DNA of 64,000 nucleotides, from assembly GCA_038746745.1 (NCBI GenBank), contig JBCDKJ010000001.1:186001-250000 (forward strand). The letters run 5' to 3'. Shown in pieces: positions 18,661 to 26,891 of this stretch. Under the pieces are notes generated by a model, which did no database searches, had not been told where the DNA came from, and was given only the letters and a program-made list of their open reading frames with translations. Each line of letters begins with the position of its first letter. Position 1 is the first letter of the stretch. This DNA comes from JANQIO01 sp038746745 (lineage in GTDB: Bacteria; Pseudomonadota; Gammaproteobacteria; Pseudomonadales; Halieaceae). The position numbers and the translations under genes are program-made.

Positions 18661-19590
18661 TCAGAGTGCCGCATCCAGCTCTGGCACGGCAGTGAACAGA
18701 TCTGCTACCAGGCCATAATCCGCCACCTGGAATATAGGTGCATCTTCATCTTTATTAATCGCAACAATCACCTTGGAATCCTTCATACCAGCCAGGTGTT
18801 GGATGGCGCCTGAGATGCCGACCGCGATATAGAGACTCGGTGCAACAATCTTACCGGTCTGACCCACTTGCATGTCGTTGGGCACAAAGCCCGCGTCAAC
18901 GGCAGCCCGTGATGCACCTACTGCGGCGCCAAGTTTGTCAGCGACTGACTCCAGCAGAGCAAAGTTTTCGCCATTCTGCATGCCACGGCCACCGGAAATG
19001 ACGATTTCAGCAGCGGTCAGTTCAGGTCGGTCAGATACCGCCATCTCTTCACTCACGAATGCAGAGATGCCAGCATCATGCACGACATCGATCGCTTCAA
19101 CGCTAGCACTACCACCTTCAGCCGCGACAGCGTCGAATGCAGTTGCCCTGACAGTAATGACTTTTTTGGGGTCTGAGGACTGCACCGTGGCAATAACGTT
19201 ACCGGCGTAAATTGGACGCTTGAAGGTGTCGGCAGACTCGACCGCAATAATGTCAGAGATTTGTGCCACATCGAGCAATGCTGCCGCGCGCGGCATCACA
19301 TTTTTACCTGTCGTGGTGGCCGCCGCGAGCAAGTTATCGTAGGCGGGACCCACTTCAGCGACCAGCAAACTGAGATTCTCCGCCAGTTGATTGGCATACA
19401 CGGCGTTATCTGCGACCAGGACCTTACTAACGCCGGCCACCTTGGCGGCTTCCTCTCCCACACTAGCGCAGTTCTCACCCGCTACGAGAATATGAATATC
19501 CCCGCCCAGCGCTGTTGCCGCGGCCACCGTGTTTAATGTTGCAGGCTTTAGTGACTCGTTGTCGTGTTCTGCCAGTACCAGCGTACTCAT
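18661..19590 (-). CDS. etfA: Electron transfer flavoprotein alpha subunit
   Basis: A 309-residue ETF alpha subunit, which binds the redox-active FAD and passes electrons from acyl-CoA dehydrogenases to the quinone oxidoreductase. The C-terminal FAD domain carries GGRGMQNGENF, QVGQTGKIVAP and the conserved GISGAIQHLAGM segment. The N-terminal domain pairs with EtfB. It overlaps etfB by 4 bp (ATGA), so translation is coupled. The operon ends at the bidirectional terminator about 160 bp downstream. Confidence 0.96.
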   Translation of the reverse strand: MSTLVLAEHDNESLKPATLNTVAAATALGGDIHILVAGENCASVGEEAAKVAGVSKVLVADNAVYANQLAENLSLLVAEVGPAYDNLLAAATTTGKNVMPRAAALLDVAQISDIIAVESADTFKRPIYAGNVIATVQSSDPKKVITVRATAFDAVAAEGGSASVEAIDVVHDAGISAFVSEEMAVSDRPELTAAEIVISGGRGMQNGENFALLESVADKLGAAVGASRAAVDAGFVPNDMQVGQTGKIVAPSLYIAVGISGAIQHLAGMKDSKVIVAINKDEDAPIFQVADYGLVADLFTAVPELDAAL

Positions 19591-20339
19591 GCAATCACCT
19601 TCGCTTCATTCTTGAGTTTGTCGACCAACTGTTCGACGCTTTCCACCATTATACCGGCCTCCCGCTCGGCAGGCGGCTCGACCTTCAGTGTCGTCACGTG
19701 GGTGGTCACTTCGACCCCCAGCTCCGCCGGGGTTAAAACATCCAAGGGCTTCTTTTTTGCTTTCATAATATTGGGTAGCGACGCATACCGAGGCTCGTTC
19801 AGACGCAGGTCAGTGGTGACCACTGCAGGCAGGTTTAAACTGACTGTCTGCAAACCACCATCAACTTCACGAGTGACTTGTGCCTTATCGCCCTCAATCG
19901 CCACCACCGACGCGAATGTGCCCTGAGGCATACCCGTCAGTGCGCCGAGCATCTGCCCGGTCTGGTTGTTATCACTATCAATAGATTGCTTGCCCAGGAT
20001 GACAAGCTGGGGCGCTTCTTTATCAATAACACCTTTCAGGAGCTTGGCGACGACCAGAGACTCCACGCCGCCTTCTGTCTCTACCTGGATACCGCGATCA
20101 GCGCCCAGCGCCAAGGCAGTCCGTATTTGTTCCTGACAGGACTTGTCACCGATTGAAACGGCAACGACCTCGGTCGCTACGCCCGCTTCTTTAAGACGGA
20201 CTGCTTCCTCAACAGCGATTTCACAAAAGGGATTAATGGCCATTTTGACATTATTCAGGTCAACATCCGTGCCATCTGCCTTTGCGCGTACCTTGACGTT
20301 GTAGTCAACCACGCGCTTTACAGCTACCAGAACCTTCAT
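19587..20339 (-). CDS. etfB: Electron transfer flavoprotein beta subunit
   Basis: A 250-residue ETF beta subunit that binds AMP and docks with acyl-CoA dehydrogenases. Diagnostic features are the MKVLVAVKRVVDYNVK start, AINPFCEIAVEEAVRLKE, and the ETF-beta signature region around VTREVDGGLQTVSLNLPAVVT. It is the first gene of a two-gene operon with etfA. It is divergent from the ETF-quinone oxidoreductase gene, so the whole route from fatty-acid oxidation to ubiquinone is encoded in one place. Confidence 0.96.
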   Translation of the reverse strand: MKVLVAVKRVVDYNVKVRAKADGTDVDLNNVKMAINPFCEIAVEEAVRLKEAGVATEVVAVSIGDKSCQEQIRTALALGADRGIQVETEGGVESLVVAKLLKGVIDKEAPQLVILGKQSIDSDNNQTGQMLGALTGMPQGTFASVVAIEGDKAQVTREVDGGLQTVSLNLPAVVTTDLRLNEPRYASLPNIMKAKKKPLDVLTPAELGVEVTTHVTTLKVEPPAEREAGIMVESVEQLVDKLKNEAKVIA

Positions 20340-20592
20340 GGATTCTCCAGGAATTGCAGGGGTGAATGTGGGGGAAAACGGGGAGTGCCCCGACGCATCG
20401 GCCCGGTATCATGCCCACAACGCAGAGTGAGGTCAAGGGCACCAGCCGTCCCCTGAATTGACCGTAAACGACAGCGAAATATGTCCCGTATCTGTTTGAT
20501 TTATATGCGGTATCTGCCAGTCGTATAGAGATTCCACGGTGAAAACACTATACTCTCCGTCCGTTTTTTGACCCATTGAGAGGATGCCCCGC

Positions 20593-22245
20593 TTGGAACG
20601 TGAAGCGATGGAATTTGACGTGGTTATCGTCGGTGCAGGCCCGGCCGGACTGTCCGCCGCATGCCGGATTATGCAGGTGGCTACAGAGAAATCGATGGAA
20701 ATCACAGTGTGCGTGGTTGAGAAAGGGTCTGAAGTGGGCGCACATATTCTATCTGGCGCTGTTGTCGAGCCGCGGGCCATGGACGAACTTTTCCCCGATT
20801 GGAAAGATCAGGGCGCTCCCCTCACAACGCCGGTCACTGAAGACAAGTTTTTCTTCTATACCAGCGAATCCAGCGCCATAAAGCTGCCCAATTTTCTTAT
20901 CCCTAAGCCCACGCACAACGAAGGCAACTATATAGCCTCTATGGGCAATGTGGTGCGCTGGCTGGCAGAGCAGGCCGAGGGACTGGGCGTTGAAGTGTAT
21001 CCTGGGTTTGCCGCCTCGGAGGTGCTATTCCACGAGGACGGGCGCGTTAAAGGCATCGCAACTGGCGATATGGGCGTCAGCGCAGAGGGCGAGCAGAAAG
21101 ACAGCTACATGCCCGGCATGGAACTGCATGCCAAATACACGCTGTTCGCGGAAGGCTGCCGTGGCCATTTGGGCAAGCAACTCATCAAGCGCTTTGAGCT
21201 GGACGCGGAGTCTGACCCGCAGCATTACGGGATCGGTATTAAAGAAATCTGGGAGATTCCGGAACAGCAACACGAACCCGGTCTGGTCGTGCATGGCCTG
21301 GGATGGCCACTGGCAGAGACGAAGTCCAGCGGCGGCGCATTCCTGTATCACGCCGATAGTAATCAAGTTTATCTGGGGCTTATCACGGACTTGAACTACA
21401 GCAATCCGCATGTAAGCCCCTATGACGAGTTCCAGCGCTGGAAACATCATCCCGAGACAGCGCGCGACCTGGAGGGGGGTACTCGTCTCAGCTATGGCGC
21501 TAGAGCCATTGTTAAGGGCGGATTGAACTCGCTACCGAAAATGCATTTCCCGGGTGGCCTCTTAATAGGTTGCGATGCGGGAACGCTCAACTCGGTAAAG
21601 ATCAAAGGTAACCACACGGCTATGAAGAGCGGCATGGTGGCGGCGGAAACCGTCGTTGATGCCCTCGCGCAGGGCGAGTCAGCGCCTGCAGACCTGGAAA
21701 GCTTTGCCACCAACTTTCAAGCATGCTGGGCCTGGCAGGAGTTGTATACTACGCGCAATTTCTCCGGGTTTATGCACAAGTTCGGCACGCTACTGGGTGC
21801 TGGCATGGTATGGCTGGACCAGAATATTTTTGGTGGCAGACTGCCGTTCACGCTGCATGACGATAAGCCGGATTATGAGACCCTGTTACCCGCGCAGGAC
21901 TGCAAGGCACCAGACTATCCGAAGCCAGACGGCAAGCTCAGCTTCGACAAGCTATCCTCGGTTTTCTTGTCGAACACCAATCACGAGGAAGATCAGCCCT
22001 GCCACTTGACCCTGGTTGATAGCAGCATACCTATCGAAGTAAACCTGCCCCGCTACGCCGAGCCTGCGCAACGCTACTGCCCCGCCGGCGTCTATGAAGT
22101 CATTGAAGAGGACAGTGGCCCGCGCTTCCAGATCAACGCGCAAAACTGCGTCCACTGCAAAACCTGTGATATCAAAGACCCGTCGCAGAACATCAATTGG
22201 GTAACGCCTGAGGGACTGGGTGGACCGAACTACCCCAACATGTAA
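20593..22245 (+). CDS. etfD: Electron transfer flavoprotein-ubiquinone oxidoreductase
   Basis: About 550 residues. The protein takes electrons from reduced ETF and passes them to ubiquinone at the inner membrane. Visible are an FAD-binding VVIVGAGPAGLSAAC at the N-terminus, a central quinone/membrane-associated domain, and a C-terminal 4Fe-4S ferredoxin domain (NCVHCKTCDIKDPSQNINW). Start choice: the ATG at 20584 abuts the GAGAGG ribosome-binding site with no spacing. The TTG at 20593 has a 9-bp spacing and gives the family-like start (M)EREAMEFDVV. The gene is divergent from etfBA. Confidence 0.95.
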   Translation: MEREAMEFDVVIVGAGPAGLSAACRIMQVATEKSMEITVCVVEKGSEVGAHILSGAVVEPRAMDELFPDWKDQGAPLTTPVTEDKFFFYTSESSAIKLPNFLIPKPTHNEGNYIASMGNVVRWLAEQAEGLGVEVYPGFAASEVLFHEDGRVKGIATGDMGVSAEGEQKDSYMPGMELHAKYTLFAEGCRGHLGKQLIKRFELDAESDPQHYGIGIKEIWEIPEQQHEPGLVVHGLGWPLAETKSSGGAFLYHADSNQVYLGLITDLNYSNPHVSPYDEFQRWKHHPETARDLEGGTRLSYGARAIVKGGLNSLPKMHFPGGLLIGCDAGTLNSVKIKGNHTAMKSGMVAAETVVDALAQGESAPADLESFATNFQACWAWQELYTTRNFSGFMHKFGTLLGAGMVWLDQNIFGGRLPFTLHDDKPDYETLLPAQDCKAPDYPKPDGKLSFDKLSSVFLSNTNHEEDQPCHLTLVDSSIPIEVNLPRYAEPAQRYCPAGVYEVIEEDSGPRFQINAQNCVHCKTCDIKDPSQNINWVTPEGLGGPNYPNM

Positions 22246-22297
22246 ACAAAGCGTCGATAAAGTGGTTGCTGATAACCAGGAGGGCTGGGGCGTTTTA

Positions 22298-22388
22298 GTG
22301 AGCTGTTTCAGCGACCTGTTTCAGTGACCTGTTTCAGTGACCTGTTTCAGTGTCCTGTTTCAGTGTCCTGTTTCAGTGTCCTGTTTCA
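22298..22388. repeat. 13-bp tandem repeat, seven exact-length units
   Basis: Seven head-to-tail 13-bp units with consensus GTGACCTGTTTCA occur between the ETF-quinone oxidoreductase stop and the DUF1285 stop. The last three units share an A-to-T change (GTGTCC), showing block-wise duplication. No frame or hairpin explains it. Confidence 0.95.
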
Positions 22389-22443
22389 GTGAACAAGGGA
22401 GACGCAGAAACCATTAGCTGCGCTAGCGCAGGGCGATCTGAAG

Positions 22444-23007
22444 CTAGCCTTCCTGTATCTCTGACGGTTCGAGCGGGAAGAATAAGCCGCCGCTCTCCAC
22501 ACCGTGTCTGCCGTCTCGCTGTTCTGCAGACTCCACCAGTCGATACCAGGCAGCCCGGGAAAACTGCGCCGCTAGCCCATTTTCCAGAGCGAGCGCCAAT
22601 GCAGGCTCTCCGGATTGCAGCGCGTCGGTAAAGAACAGCGGATAGTCCGCGCCTACAGGAATAAAACGACTGGTGTTGGTGGTTGTAACAAGGCGTTGCT
22701 CGCTGCTCTCCGTTTGCAGAATGGCAAAATCGACCACCAGCAGAGGTAGCGCCTGCACGCGAATTCGCCATTTTTCAACCGGCGTAACCAGATAGTAATC
22801 CCCGTCCGCTTCACGTCGCAGAATGCTGGCGAAAAGATTAACCAACGCCTGGCGCCGAATCAGCGCACCCTCGTGGTACCAGCTCCCATCACGTCTTATC
22901 TCAATATCGATATCACCGGATAGTGCAGGCTGCCAGAGATGCACCGGCGGGATCTCGCTGGCGCTGGTGGGCACCGCTGCTTCGAGGCGCTCCAAAGTAT
23001 CACTCAT
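22444..23007 (-). CDS. DUF1285 family protein
   Basis: A 187-residue member of DUF1285, with the family pattern DIDIEIRRDGSWYHEGALIRRQALVNLFASILRRE split over residues 33-67, followed by YYLVTPVEKWRI. Function is unknown. Structures of relatives were solved by structural genomics, but no activity is assigned that I can name. It starts 7 bp downstream of the serA stop, so it is probably co-transcribed with serA. Confidence 0.85.
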   Translation of the reverse strand: MSDTLERLEAAVPTSASEIPPVHLWQPALSGDIDIEIRRDGSWYHEGALIRRQALVNLFASILRREADGDYYLVTPVEKWRIRVQALPLLVVDFAILQTESSEQRLVTTTNTSRFIPVGADYPLFFTDALQSGEPALALALENGLAAQFSRAAWYRLVESAEQRDGRHGVESGGLFFPLEPSEIQEG

Positions 23008-23014
23008 GATGGGA

Positions 23015-24202
23015 TTAGCAGCTCTGCCCTTCTCCGATCACGCGTACATTGATAACGCCATCAATGGCGCGCATCTTTTCAAGCACACTGTCGCTGGGGA
23101 CACAGGCAACATCGACAAGGTTGTAAGCAACCTGGTCACGACTCTTGTTCAACATGTCGATGATGTTGATATTTTCGTCTGCCAATAGAGACAGCAGCTG
23201 CCCCAGCATGGTGGGGATATTGTCATTCACAATCGCCAGCCGAACACCATCCGCTGGTTCCAACTGCAGCGTGGGAAAGTTGACGGAATTGCGTATATTG
23301 CCGTGCTCCAGAAAGTCTCTGATCTGATCCGCGGCCATCACTGCGCAATTTTCCTCGGCTTCATCTGTGCTGGCACCAATATGCGGCATCAACACTACGT
23401 CATCACGACCGATCAGACTGGGATGCGGAAAGTCAGTGATATAGGACCGCAGTGCGCCGCTTTCCAGAGCGGCTACTACCGCGTTTACATCAACGATCTC
23501 CTGACGCGCAAAATTCAACAGACACGCACCAGGGCGCAGCTGCTGCAGCAGCTCCTCGTTGACCAATCCGCGGGTACTTTCCAGTACCGGCAAATGCAGG
23601 GAAATGTAATCACTGCGCGAAAACAGTGAAGCCAGAGCATCCATTTTTTGCACCTGACTCGATAGTCTCCAGGCTGCCTCTACCGAGAGGGCGGGGTCAT
23701 AGCCACAGACATCCATATTCATCGTGAGGGCCATTTCCGCTACCAGCGAGCCGATGGCGCCTAATCCTACGACGCCGAGCGTTTTTCCCGTCAGCTCGCT
23801 GCCCTTGAACTGCTTCTTCTGCGCTTCAAGCGTTTGGTTCAGCTCGGCCTCATCGCCGATGCTGCCCAGAGTATCGACGAACTGGATGCCTTGCAGGATA
23901 CCTCTGGAGCCGAGTAATAAACCGGCTGCAACCAATTCCTTGACTGCATTGGCATTCGCACCCGGCGCGTTAAACACAGGAATGCCCCGGCGGGTGCACT
24001 CTGCAACCGGAATGTTATTGGTTCCCGCGCCAGCGCGTCCGATGCAAGTGACGGTGCTGGCAATCTCGTCCATGGACAGCTTGTGACTGCGCAGCATGAT
24101 GGCATCGGGATTAGCAAATTCGCTGGCCAGCTCATAACTATCCCGGGGGAATCGGTCTAGACCTTTTACCGAAATCTGGTTCAGCGTCAAAACTTGGTAC
24201 AC
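23015..24202 (-). CDS. serA: D-3-phosphoglycerate dehydrogenase with ACT domain
   Basis: A 395-residue enzyme that oxidises 3-phosphoglycerate in the first step of serine synthesis. Substrate-domain residues start with SHKLSMDEI. The NAD-binding motif is GVVGLGAIGSLVAEMA, the catalytic His lies in LMPHIGASTDEA, and a C-terminal ACT domain (NIPTMLGQLLSLLADENINI) is likely to sense serine. The length is that of the short form that has the ACT domain but lacks the intervening allosteric domain. It lies 13 bp beyond the ppiD stop on the same strand. Confidence 0.95.
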   Translation of the reverse strand: MYQVLTLNQISVKGLDRFPRDSYELASEFANPDAIMLRSHKLSMDEIASTVTCIGRAGAGTNNIPVAECTRRGIPVFNAPGANANAVKELVAAGLLLGSRGILQGIQFVDTLGSIGDEAELNQTLEAQKKQFKGSELTGKTLGVVGLGAIGSLVAEMALTMNMDVCGYDPALSVEAAWRLSSQVQKMDALASLFSRSDYISLHLPVLESTRGLVNEELLQQLRPGACLLNFARQEIVDVNAVVAALESGALRSYITDFPHPSLIGRDDVVLMPHIGASTDEAEENCAVMAADQIRDFLEHGNIRNSVNFPTLQLEPADGVRLAIVNDNIPTMLGQLLSLLADENINIIDMLNKSRDQVAYNLVDVACVPSDSVLEKMRAIDGVINVRVIGEGQSC

Positions 24203-24215
24203 GGTTTACCTCGTA

Positions 24216-26096
24216 TTAGCTGCGAGTGATGTCTGCGCTGTCGCGCAGCTGTTGCTGGAAGTAGCTGTCGGTCTGCTGCCCGTGCTCATTGATAAGCTGA
24301 CGTTCCAGCAATTGTCGGCGTGCCCCGGCAAGATCCTCTGGCGGCAGCACCCTAACCAGCTCCAGCACCTCAATATCGCCTTCACTGTTCTGCACGTAGT
24401 CAAAGACAGTTTGGCCCTGGGCCGGACTCGGAAGGCGAAACGCGCGTTGCAAGAGAGCCTCTGGCGCGGCTGGATTATTCCTCGCACTGGCCAGCTCCAC
24501 CTGCCACAGATACTCATTTTCCAGGGCTAGGGCTTCTATCGATTCTCCGGCTCGCAGCCGAGACAGGAGACGATCGGCAGTTTCACGGATGCGTTCTCGA
24601 GCTGCCTCATCACGGAGCTGTGCCACAATCTGGTTGCGTACCTCCTCAAGAGCTCTGCGCTCGGGCAGCCTGTGCTCTTTCACTCGCAAAACCACAAAAT
24701 GTTCCGCAGCCAGTTCTACGACTTCACTATTGAAGCCTTCTCCGAGCACTTCTGTGCTGAATGCAGCGGTGCGCAGCGCTGCGTTAGCAAACAAGCCTTC
24801 CGCCTGGGTACGAGTCACCGGCTCGCTGATCTCTACGGTGATATCCAACTCCTGGGCCGGCCCTGACAAGTCCTCTGCGTTAAACGCAAGATCCCGCAGC
24901 CGCTCAACCGTTTTAATAAGGTCACGTTGCGCTCGCTCCTGGCGCAGGCGCTGTTCAAGCTCACCACGCACTTCTTCATACTCTCTGACCTTGCCATCGC
25001 GAAGTTCCAGCAGCGTAATAAAGTGCGTACCTGCATCTGTTTGCACAGGATCAGATATCTGACCCAAACCCAGCTCGGCAATGGCATCCTCCATGGGTGC
25101 AGGAAATAGTGAGCCATCGGTAAAGCCCAGCTCGCCGCCCTGAGAGGCAGAACCGATATCGTCTGAGAGAGCCTCTGCAAGCTCTGCAAAATCTTCGCCG
25201 GCAAAAAGTCTGGCGGAAACATCAGCGATACGAGCGTCATAGGTCTCAGCGCTCTCTCCATCTTCTGTTGTCAGCAAAATATGAGCAACGCGCCTCTGCT
25301 CAGGCTGACGCCAGAGCTCCAGCTCAGCTTCGTAGAGCTCGCGCATGTCCGCGTCTGCTACCTCTATCTGTGCAGCAAAGTCCTCCGGGGTGAGCTCGAT
25401 GTAGGACAACACAACGCTCTCTTCCGTCATGTAATCAGCTTCGCCTTCCTCGTAGCGCGCCACAATCGCAGCATCATCAATCTCTGCATCAGAGCGGAAC
25501 TTACCAATTGGCAAGACCATATAGCGAAGGTCACGTCTTTCCTCAGCGAATGCTGCCAACTGCTCAATTTCTGCAGGCGTTGCAAAGGTGGAGCCCGCGA
25601 TACCGGCACGTAACTGCGTCATTATCATGTCCTGGCGCAGGGCCTGCTGGAATCCCGCGGGGCTGTATCCCTGCTCCGATATCACGCGCCTGAACATCGC
25701 CTCATCGAAGCGTTCATTAACTTTGAAAACGTCCATATCCGATATGAAGTCTGCCAGGGCCTGATCCGAAATCGCCATGCCGTAATCGGCAGCCGCTTGT
25801 GTCAGCAGTGATTTCTGTATCAAAAAGTCCAGTGACGGTCCGGCGAGAAGCTGATCGTCCAACAATGAAGGGTCAAGATTCTCTCCCATGGTCATCAGCA
25901 ACCGGCGTTTCTGTTGATTGACCTCCAGTTGCAGGTCGACTGCAGAAATTTTGTCGTCGTTTACCTCCGCGACGTACTGGACGCCGCCCCCGGTAAGCAG
26001 AGACTCCACGCCTACCAGCGCAAACGGCACAATAATCAATGCCATGATCACTTTTGCGATCGTGCCCTGCAGGCTTTGTCGAAGACTTTGAAGCAT
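24216..26096 (-). CDS. ppiD: SurA N-terminal domain periplasmic folding factor PpiD
   Basis: A 626-residue inner-membrane-anchored chaperone facing the periplasm that helps newly secreted outer-membrane proteins. The N-terminal anchor (IAKVIMALIIVPFALVGVES) is at about residues 13-32. SurA-like helices follow, and one parvulin-type PPIase domain lies near residues 265-365 (RRVAHILLTTEDGES through GTHFITLLE). A C-terminal helical region completes the protein. Its place after lon and hupB is conserved in Gammaproteobacteria. Enzymatic PPIase activity is doubtful in PpiD relatives generally. Confidence 0.93.
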   Translation of the reverse strand: MLQSLRQSLQGTIAKVIMALIIVPFALVGVESLLTGGGVQYVAEVNDDKISAVDLQLEVNQQKRRLLMTMGENLDPSLLDDQLLAGPSLDFLIQKSLLTQAAADYGMAISDQALADFISDMDVFKVNERFDEAMFRRVISEQGYSPAGFQQALRQDMIMTQLRAGIAGSTFATPAEIEQLAAFAEERRDLRYMVLPIGKFRSDAEIDDAAIVARYEEGEADYMTEESVVLSYIELTPEDFAAQIEVADADMRELYEAELELWRQPEQRRVAHILLTTEDGESAETYDARIADVSARLFAGEDFAELAEALSDDIGSASQGGELGFTDGSLFPAPMEDAIAELGLGQISDPVQTDAGTHFITLLELRDGKVREYEEVRGELEQRLRQERAQRDLIKTVERLRDLAFNAEDLSGPAQELDITVEISEPVTRTQAEGLFANAALRTAAFSTEVLGEGFNSEVVELAAEHFVVLRVKEHRLPERRALEEVRNQIVAQLRDEAARERIRETADRLLSRLRAGESIEALALENEYLWQVELASARNNPAAPEALLQRAFRLPSPAQGQTVFDYVQNSEGDIEVLELVRVLPPEDLAGARRQLLERQLINEHGQQTDSYFQQQLRDSADITRS

Positions 26097-26417
26097 AGTG
26101 CGTTGAATACCAGATAATACTTGTGACCAACGTCAAAAACACGTCTGCTCACTGTGGAAAGCGCGAACTATACAGGGTGCTCAGGCATAGAGTAAAAGCC
26201 AATTTTTGCCAGTGCCAGGAGCCGCGCTTGTGCTCCTTAAGTCCCGCACTTAAGTCAGCGTACCAGACAAAAAAAAGCGCACCGAAGTGCGCTTGTTCTT
26301 TCGATACGTGAACTCTATGAATTAGCTCACGCTGCGTCTGATTACGTCACCATTATCTCAACCTTGCTTCTTGCTTTACGGTCTTAACTCTCGGTGAACT
26401 GACGCCACGTGCTGGAT
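26097..26417. other. hupB-ppiD intergenic region
   Basis: A 321-bp gap holding the hupB terminator at 26269-26292 and, beside it, a second dyad CTTAAGT-CCCGC-ACTTAAG (26236-26254). The rest should hold the ppiD promoter, but I see no clear -35/-10 pair. No coding frame is credible. Confidence 0.5.
26269..26292 (-). terminator. Rho-independent terminator of hupB
   Basis: Read on the minus strand, the stem GCGCAC-TTCG-GTGCGC is followed by eight T residues. It lies about 125 bp past the hupB stop and separates hupB from ppiD. Confidence 0.85.
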
Positions 26418-26693
26418 CTAGCTGTTAACAGCGTCCTTCAGCGCTTTACCGGCCTTGAAACCGGGAACCTTGGCGGCAGGAATCTGAATTTCAGCACCCG
26501 TTTGCGGGTTGCGGCCTGTACGGGCCGCACGCTCCTTGACGGCAAAAGTGCCGAAGCCAACCAGTGCGACGGAGTCGCCTTGCTTCAGTGCGCCCGTGAT
26601 GGAATCTACAACGGCATCCAGTGCCCTTCCAGCAGCGGCCTTAGGAATGTCTGCTGAAGCAGCAATAGCGTCGATGAGTTCTGTTTTATTCAC
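26418..26693 (-). CDS. hupB: DNA-binding protein HU-beta
   Basis: A 91-residue nucleoid protein with the HU fold: the MNKTELIDAIAASADI start, the GFGTFAVKERAARTGRNPQTG beta-arm region with the DNA-intercalating Pro, and an alanine-rich dimer core. It bends DNA without strong sequence preference as a homo- or heterodimer. The position between lon and ppiD is the conserved one for the beta form. It is followed by its own terminator. Confidence 0.97.
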   Translation of the reverse strand: MNKTELIDAIAASADIPKAAAGRALDAVVDSITGALKQGDSVALVGFGTFAVKERAARTGRNPQTGAEIQIPAAKVPGFKAGKALKDAVNS

Positions 26694-26891
26694 ACGTATC
26701 CCCTTTCGATTTTTTTGCGTGGACCGATTTACTAGCCCTGAGTTATCAGCTCTGAATACGACGTTATCTGCAATACCATTTGCAACATAAGCTGCGAAAC
26801 CATGAGAAAGCAGACGACGCCGTATCCAGCGTATTTCAAGCGTTAAACTTTATCGTAGCTAAAAGAACGCGGTCAATTCGGAGCATATCGT

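Noticed and set aside
22298..22388. CRISPR-like array
   Set aside because: The units are head-to-tail without spacers and only 13 bp long, and no cas genes are present. It is a tandem repeat.
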